From positions 1 through 9,852 of the forward strand of contig DAOUYU010000056.1 in assembly GCA_030673995.1 (NCBI GenBank): a stretch of DNA of 9,852 bases. The letters are read 5' to 3'. The notes under the pieces were generated by a model. The model saw only the letters and a list, made by a program, of their open reading frames with translations, ran no database searches and was not told the origin of the DNA. Origin of the DNA: Candidatus Aminicenantota bacterium. GTDB lineage: Bacteria; Acidobacteriota; Aminicenantia; Aminicenantales; Aminicenantaceae. The translations under genes and the position numbers were made by a program. Below, piece by piece: positions 6,093 through 9,852 of this stretch (positions are counted from its first letter, which is position 1; the number at the start of each line of letters is the position of its first letter).

Positions 6093-6982
6093 TATAATTC
6101 GTCTTTCCCTGTTAGGAGGCGGTATATTTCAAAGTACATTTTTGATGTCTGATCGATAATAGATGGAGGCAAAGACGGAGGTGGAGATTCCTTATCCCAG
6201 TCCGTGCTCTCCAGATAATCCCGAACAAACTGTTTATCCAAGCTGGGCTGAGATTGGCCTGGAGAATAGGTTGTCAGCGGCCAGAATCGAGAAGAATCAG
6301 GAGTAAAGATTTCATCAACAAGGACCAATTCATTGTCAAGAAGGCCAAATTCGAACTTTGTGTCAGCAATAATGATTTCCTTTGAAAGAGCATGAAGGGA
6401 AGCTTTCTGGTAAAGTTCCAGGCTTACTTTTTTAATCTGTTGGGCAAGTTCAGGTTTCACCAACTTTTGCATCTCTTTAAAAGAAATATTTTGATCATGC
6501 CCTTCTTCAGCCTTTGTGGAAGGGGTAAAAATTGCTTGCTCCAGCCTATCGCCCTGTTTCATGCCGTCGGGGAGTTTGACACCGCTTGTTTTCCCTGTGG
6601 CCTTATATTCTTTCCAGCCTGATCCGGCAAGATAACCTCGAACCACGCACTCCACCGGGATCACTTCTGTCTTCTTTACAAGCATGGACCTCTTTTCCAG
6701 GACTTCTCTGTATTTACGGAGAACAGGAGGAAATTCCTCTGTCTCAGCAGTAAACAGATGATTAGGACAAACAAGGGAAGTGTAATCAAACCAAAACTTA
6801 GAAAGCTGAGTTAATATTTTTCCTTTATCAGGAATAAGAGAAGGCAGAATATGATCAAAAGCAGAGATACGGTCCGAAGCAACAATAAGGAGTTTTCCTT
6901 CTACGTCATAGATATCACGAACCTTTCCTTGTTTATACAAAGGGAGTTCCGGGATCAAGATTTCTGAATATGTTTTTGCCAT
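6092..6982 (-). CDS. purC: SAICAR synthase (phosphoribosylaminoimidazole-succinocarboxamide synthase)
   Basis: Joins CAIR with aspartate using ATP to give SAICAR in de novo purine synthesis (EC 6.3.2.6). The 296 residues correspond to the long, yeast Ade1-like form rather than the about 240-residue bacterial form. Motifs: YKQGKVRDIYD (16-26) glycine-rich ATP loop, ASDRISAFD (35-43), ECVVRGYLAGSGWKEY (about 110-126), IFTPSTKAEEGHD (about 150-163), ADTKFEFG (about 206-213) and VLVDEIFTPDSSRFW (about 220-234). The ATG start is conventional for the family, but only a poor ribosome site is visible. It is 39 or fewer bases behind the yfiH-like gene and overlaps the PHP gene by 1 nt, so it is probably the second gene of the operon. 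No other pur gene is in the window. Confidence 0.98.
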   Translation of the reverse strand: MAKTYSEILIPELPLYKQGKVRDIYDVEGKLLIVASDRISAFDHILPSLIPDKGKILTQLSKFWFDYTSLVCPNHLFTAETEEFPPVLRKYREVLEKRSMLVKKTEVIPVECVVRGYLAGSGWKEYKATGKTSGVKLPDGMKQGDRLEQAIFTPSTKAEEGHDQNISFKEMQKLVKPELAQQIKKVSLELYQKASLHALSKEIIIADTKFEFGLLDNELVLVDEIFTPDSSRFWPLTTYSPGQSQPSLDKQFVRDYLESTDWDKESPPPSLPPSIIDQTSKMYFEIYRLLTGKDEL

Positions 6983-7021
6983 TCCAGGTTACAGGATAAA
7001 AAAAAATATATTAAAAAGCAA

Positions 7022-7726
7022 CTATAAAGACATGCCGATAAAGCTTAGCATTCTCCCGGCCTTATTTTTATCCCGCCGGAATGAAGGAAAATTTTCATCA
7101 CAATGAGTGCAGATGTCTGTTGAAAATACATTTTTCTCTTCAACCCCGAGGCTGACTACCTGAGAAAGATTCGCTCCCTTTAAATCTAAAAAGTACTTTT
7201 CTCTCCGTAAAGGATGAGGGCGAAAAAATTCTCTCGAATGATTTTCTTCCTTAAAAATCTGGAAGACATCCTCCCCGACCTCATAGCATTCATGCCCAAT
7301 ACAAGGACCCATCACGACCAGAAGCGAAGAAGAGCGGCAGCCGTAGCGTTCTTTCATTCTCTGGATGACCCGTTGGAGAATCCTTTTCGAAGTCCCCTTC
7401 CATCCGCAGTGGACAGCAGCGATAACCTTCCGGAGTCTATCTGCAACAAGAACCGGGAGACAATCGGCGGTTTTTATGAAGAGAAGCAGGAAAGGAAGGT
7501 CCGTGATCATAGCATCTCCTCTTATCTTTTCCTGGGGAACCGTATCAATAATCCGAATGATATCGGAATGAACTTGGTTGAGAAATACGAGCTGAAAATC
7601 CTTCCACTCTGGTCTTCTTTTAAAATCACTATCTTTCCATCTTCCTGTTCCAAATCCATGAATCAGGAAAGGAACTTCCTCCATTCGAGGTTCAAGAAAA
7701 AAATCTTTTCTGCTGTCTCGCATCAT
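7022..7726 (-). CDS. YfiH/PgeF-type Cu-oxidase_4 family protein (purine nucleoside phosphorylase-like)
   Basis: Family PF02578 (DUF152, laccase-domain). Members have been assigned polyphenol oxidase, purine nucleoside phosphorylase and peptidoglycan-editing activities, so the reaction is uncertain. 234 residues from the ATG at 7726. The conserved metal triad is complete: NQVHSD with His53, TADCLPVL with Cys89, VHCGWKG with His106. Other motifs are RGDAMITD, MGPCIGHECYEVG, LDLKGANLSQ and TDICTHCDENFPSFRRDKNKAGR. An in-frame TTG at 7768 would add 14 residues. I prefer the ATG because the added stretch is atypical and the TTG coincides with a plausible -35 box. No good Shine-Dalgarno precedes either start. 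It is the first gene of the minus-strand operon leading into purC and diverges from the radical SAM gene. Confidence 0.9.
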   Translation of the reverse strand: MMRDSRKDFFLEPRMEEVPFLIHGFGTGRWKDSDFKRRPEWKDFQLVFLNQVHSDIIRIIDTVPQEKIRGDAMITDLPFLLLFIKTADCLPVLVADRLRKVIAAVHCGWKGTSKRILQRVIQRMKERYGCRSSSLLVVMGPCIGHECYEVGEDVFQIFKEENHSREFFRPHPLRREKYFLDLKGANLSQVVSLGVEEKNVFSTDICTHCDENFPSFRRDKNKAGRMLSFIGMSL

Positions 7727-7739
7727 CTTCAACTTTGAT

Positions 7740-7768
7740 TTTATATATGTTGTCTGCAGCAAATTCAA
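7740..7768 (-). promoter_or_regulatory. Candidate promoter of the yfiH-purC operon
   Basis: The minus strand has TTGAAT (7768-7763), a 17-nt spacer and TATAAA (7745-7740). A start would fall near 7733, only a few bases before the ATG at 7726. If real, it rules out the TTG start at 7768. It was found by eye and has no experimental support. Confidence 0.45.
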
Positions 7769-7790
7769 GTTTTTAATTCCACAGCTAAGT

Positions 7791-7799
7791 TGCTATAAT
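7791..7799 (+). promoter_or_regulatory. Extended -10 promoter of the radical SAM gene
   Basis: TG-C-TATAAT is a perfect extended -10 box. Five bases separate it from the ATG at 7805, so the mRNA could begin at the A of the start codon. The -35 region (TTTTAA, 7771-7776) is weak, which is usual for extended -10 promoters. No Shine-Dalgarno lies upstream of the ATG. Confidence 0.5.
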
Positions 7800-7804
7800 C
7801 TCTG

Positions 7805-8746
7805 ATGAAAATGTCACAGAGGAATTTTGAACCAGCTTATTTCCGGACTTTCAGAGAGGGTCTGTTTCCGGAAAAAATTGAGAGCGCTTACCGAATGCTA
7901 GAGAATTGTGCCCTTTGTCCACGAAACTGCGGTGTTAACCGCCTTAAAGGAGAAAAGGGTTACTGCTGCACCGGATCCATGCCTGAGGTTTCCTCCCACT
8001 CCCCCCATTTCGGAGAAGAAAGGCCCCTCGTCGGCATTCACGGCTCTGGTACAATTTTCATGACACACTGCAATCTGAAATGCCTTTTCTGCCAGAATTA
8101 CTCCATCAGCCATCTAGGTGAAGGACAAGAGGTATCGTTCGAGAGATTAGGAAAGATGATGATCGAGCTTCAAAGCATGGGTTGCCACAACATCAATTTT
8201 GTCAGCCCTACCCATTATGTTCCTCAAATCTTAAAGGCGATCCCTACTGCTGTGGAAAAAGGACTCTCTGTTCCCCTTGTTTATAACACGGGAGGATATG
8301 ATTCTGTTCAAACTCTAAAGCTTTTGGACGGAGTCTTTGATATTTACATGCCTGATTTCAAATACAGCAACAGCAAACCATCTCAAGAGTACTCTCAGGC
8401 TTCTGATTATCCTGAGAATGTCAAGCTTGCTTTGAAGGAAATGTTTCGCCAGGTAGGAGATCTCCTCGTCGATGAAAAAGGAATTGCCCTGAGAGGACTT
8501 TTGGTGAGGCACCTTGTTCTTCCCCAGGGCCTGGCCGGGACAAGAGAGGCCATGTTTTTTTTGGCTCAAGAGCTCTCGAAAAACACCTATGTCAACATCA
8601 TGGACCAGTATTATCCTTGTGGCAAAATTTCCCTCAACTCTCCTCTAGGCAGAAGAATCACCAAAGAAGAATATAACGAAGCCATCGAGATGGCAAAGAA
8701 GGAAGGAATAACTCGCCTGGATAAACGGGAAAAATTTCATTCATAA
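7805..8746 (+). CDS. Radical SAM protein, PflX-like (COG1313)
   Basis: 313 residues. The canonical radical SAM cluster CNLKCLFCQNYSISH (Cys89, Cys93, Cys96) binds the 4Fe-4S cluster that cleaves S-adenosylmethionine. It is preceded by a second Cys group, CALCPRNC...GYC (Cys35, Cys38, Cys42, Cys54), typical of PflX and related PflA-like proteins. Later segments FVSPTHYVPQI, VYNTGGYDSV, DIYMPDFKY, RHLVLPQG and MDQYYPCG match this group, whose substrate is not established; it resembles a pyruvate formate-lyase activase but no glycyl-radical enzyme is in the window. A second ATG lies at 7811; the first is used because it sits closest behind the extended -10 box. It is a single plus-strand gene, divergent from yfiH and convergent with the 153-residue gene, ending in a strong hairpin. 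Confidence 0.92.
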   Translation: MKMSQRNFEPAYFRTFREGLFPEKIESAYRMLENCALCPRNCGVNRLKGEKGYCCTGSMPEVSSHSPHFGEERPLVGIHGSGTIFMTHCNLKCLFCQNYSISHLGEGQEVSFERLGKMMIELQSMGCHNINFVSPTHYVPQILKAIPTAVEKGLSVPLVYNTGGYDSVQTLKLLDGVFDIYMPDFKYSNSKPSQEYSQASDYPENVKLALKEMFRQVGDLLVDEKGIALRGLLVRHLVLPQGLAGTREAMFFLAQELSKNTYVNIMDQYYPCGKISLNSPLGRRITKEEYNEAIEMAKKEGITRLDKREKFHS

Positions 8747-8815
8747 AAAAAAGGGGACAGGCTACTTTTTAAGAAAAAAGTAGCCTGTCCCCTTTTTTTC
8801 TGTCCCCTTTTTTTC
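8745..8815. terminator. Bidirectional terminator hairpin with GGGGACAG-type repeat
   Basis: GGGGACAGGCTACTTTTT (8753-8770) and AAAAAGTAGCCTGTCCCC (8775-8792) are perfectly complementary. Flanking A and T runs lengthen the stem to about 25 pairs (8745-8799) around a loop of a few bases. T runs follow in both directions, so it can end the radical SAM gene and the convergent gene alike. The right arm end, CTGTCCCCTTTTTTT, is repeated a second time (8800-8815). The sequence resembles dispersed palindromes seen in several bacterial groups, which I recall rather than can verify. Confidence 0.85.
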
Positions 8816-8830
8816 ACATTCTTTCAGTTT

Positions 8831-9292
8831 TTATTCTTCAGACTTGGTGTAAGCCTTATAAGTGAAATTCTTATATTGCTTAATGACATCAGTAATGAGG
8901 TTTTCTTTGGATATCTTCAATACTTCTGAAGGAAAAACATCTTTCATGAACGGCAGGTCCTTTTCCTCGGCGATGCTTTTTTTGGTCTTTCTCCACCTGA
9001 TCTTCAGGTTCAGCTTAAGCTGGATCGAGTTTTTTGGAAGAGAAAGGATGTAATGGAAATTGTCCACACTCGACTTGGGAAAATTCACTGTGAAGGAGAT
9101 CGATCTCTTCTTTTTTGTTTTGAATCTAGCTTTTGTCCCGTATTTTTTCAACTCGTTAGACAAGTTCTCAAAGGCAGGCTCGGCAATAAACTCACAAAAC
9201 TGATTAAAGTTTTCGGGAGTATCTGCTTTGCATTCCTCGATAAGCCTGAGTTCCTCTAAGAGGCTTATCAAGTTATCTTGCCAATCAGCCAT
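8831..9292 (-). CDS. Uncharacterised 153-residue protein
   Basis: Not recognised. The protein starts MADWQDNLISLLEELRLIEE, an acidic amphipathic helix, then an EFIAEPAFENLSNELKKYG helical segment. A middle part with alternating hydrophobic and charged residues (about 53-105) looks beta-rich and is very rich in Lys/Arg. It has no signal peptide, no membrane segment and no obvious catalytic motif. The ATG at 9292 is preceded at a short distance by AGAGGTG, a fair ribosome site, and a candidate extended -10 lies about 30 nt upstream. Good codon periodicity and a terminator behind it support a real gene. Overlapping plus-strand frames here were judged spurious. It is convergent with the radical SAM gene; no functional link can be drawn. 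Confidence 0.8.
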   Translation of the reverse strand: MADWQDNLISLLEELRLIEECKADTPENFNQFCEFIAEPAFENLSNELKKYGTKARFKTKKKRSISFTVNFPKSSVDNFHYILSLPKNSIQLKLNLKIRWRKTKKSIAEEKDLPFMKDVFPSEVLKISKENLITDVIKQYKNFTYKAYTKSEE

Positions 9293-9321
9293 CGTACACC
9301 TCTAGAAAGGAAGAGGTCAGT

Positions 9322-9330
9322 ATCTTACCA
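9322..9330 (-). promoter_or_regulatory. Candidate extended -10 promoter of the 153-residue protein gene
   Basis: The minus strand reads TG-G-TAAGAT, giving a predicted start near 9315 and a leader of about 23 nt that includes the AGAGGTG ribosome site. The -35 region is poor. Candidate only. Confidence 0.3.
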
Positions 9331-9716
9331 TATTTATCTTTAACATGGAAAGGTTCAGATCTTCATTTTTCATCTTTTACCAACTCCGCAAGTTGTCCTG
9401 TCATTCACACCGATCCAGTAAACATTGGGTTTTATCTCTATGGGAGGCATTTAATCTGTCTATTTCTTTTTAATAAATATCATTTTATTGGGAAAGGCCA
9501 TATTATGCAATTACATTTTCAGAAATAAAAGCACTTTCAATTCATAGATAATTTATTGCTAAATTCGAGCCAAAATCTTCCTCAATCATGGATTTGGATA
9601 TGTTTACATTCTCCAAAAATCCTTTTACAATCTCCAGCGTTTATGGTAATAAATATTGAAAATAAAATGAGGTTTTTCTGTTTTGCCATCTAACCTGGAT
9701 TATTCACGAGTCGAGA
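9331..9716. other. AT-rich intergenic stretch without recognisable gene
   Basis: I see no open frame with plausible coding character on either strand, no tRNA-like fold, and no direct repeat array. It is clearly more AT-rich than the neighbouring genes. It may hold decayed sequence or upstream regulatory DNA of a gene beyond the window. Confidence 0.5.
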
Positions 9717-9852
9717 GTGCTACAGATGCGAGGCGTCGGCCCATGAAGCTGTGGTTGCCCACTGCGAATGGGCCGCAACGAAGCTCCACGTCATTGCGAG
9801 GAGCGAAGCGACGTGGCAATCTCATGCCTGTAGCGCATCATCATGAGATCGC
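9717..9852. repeat. Structured dispersed repeat with the TCATTGCGAGGAGCG-type palindrome (runs to window edge)
   Basis: A GC-richer block made of nested inverted repeats: CGGCCCAT/ATGGGCCG (9737-9744, 9768-9775); CCACGTC/GACGTGG (9786-9792, 9810-9816); ATTGC/GCAAT (9793-9797, 9816-9820); GCAATCTCATG with CATGAGATCGC (9816-9826, 9842-9852, one mismatch); and outer GTGCTACAG/CTGTAGCGC (9717-9725, 9828-9836, one mismatch). The core CATTGCGAGGAGCGAAGCGA is, from memory, a very widespread dispersed palindromic repeat in bacterial intergenic regions. No gene overlaps it. It probably continues past the window. Confidence 0.75.

Noticed and set aside
6983..7021. Separate promoter before purC
   Set aside because: Only a weak TTGCTT/TATCCT pair in an A/T run; the short gap favours co-transcription with the yfiH-like gene.
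7214..7738. Plus-strand open frame of 174 codons
   Set aside because: Antisense to the YfiH-like gene whose metal triad and motifs are intact.
8862..9259. Two plus-strand open frames of 63 and 68 codons
   Set aside because: Opposite the 153-residue gene, no ribosome sites; the minus-strand frame spans both and has a better start.
9717..9852. CRISPR array or tRNA at the right edge
   Set aside because: No regularly spaced direct repeats and no cloverleaf or T-loop signature; the structure is inverted repeats of a dispersed palindrome.

Overview
The window comes from a Gram-negative bacterium of moderate, slightly AT-rich base composition. An outer membrane is implied by the LPS-transport permease at the left edge. 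HrcA/CIRCE-type heat-shock control is implied by two operator-like inverted repeats in front of groES. No rRNA, phage or transposase gene is present to fix the lineage. A fused LptF-LptG permease and several dispersed-repeat hairpins suggest an uncultured Acidobacteriota/Aminicenantota-like or deltaproteobacterial-type organism; this is a low-confidence inference.

Layout: seven complete genes and one truncated gene lie on the minus strand, and one gene lies on the plus strand. Read in minus-strand order from about 7726, a purine/RNA-flavoured operon runs yfiH-like (Cu-oxidase_4) -> purC -> PHP-domain phosphoesterase (RNase AM/YciV type) -> cvpA-like membrane protein -> small stand-alone Fis-type helix-turn-helix protein. 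The last four are tightly coupled (1-nt overlap, 1-nt gap, 17-nt overlap). The operon ends in a hairpin that is also a CIRCE-like operator. Then comes the groES-groEL heat-shock operon, with a near-consensus promoter between two CIRCE-like sites, closed by a hairpin terminator. After a spacer with a second long inverted repeat comes a single open frame encoding a head-to-tail LptF-LptG fusion that leaves the window on the left.

Divergently from yfiH, a plus-strand gene encodes a PflX-type radical SAM protein. It converges on an unrecognised 153-residue protein gene on the minus strand, and a long GGGGACAG-type hairpin between them can terminate transcription in both directions. Beyond about 9330 there is an AT-rich stretch with no recognisable gene. 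The right edge is a GC-richer, highly structured dispersed repeat containing the common TCATTGCGAGGAGCGAAGCG-type palindrome.

The most notable points are the LptF-LptG fusion, the paired CIRCE sites (one doubling as terminator and holding the stop codon of the gene before it), extended -10 boxes placed 5-6 nt before two start codons that lack a Shine-Dalgarno (possible leaderless mRNAs), and several palindromic repeats sitting directly behind genes. No obviously new defence or biosynthetic system is visible.
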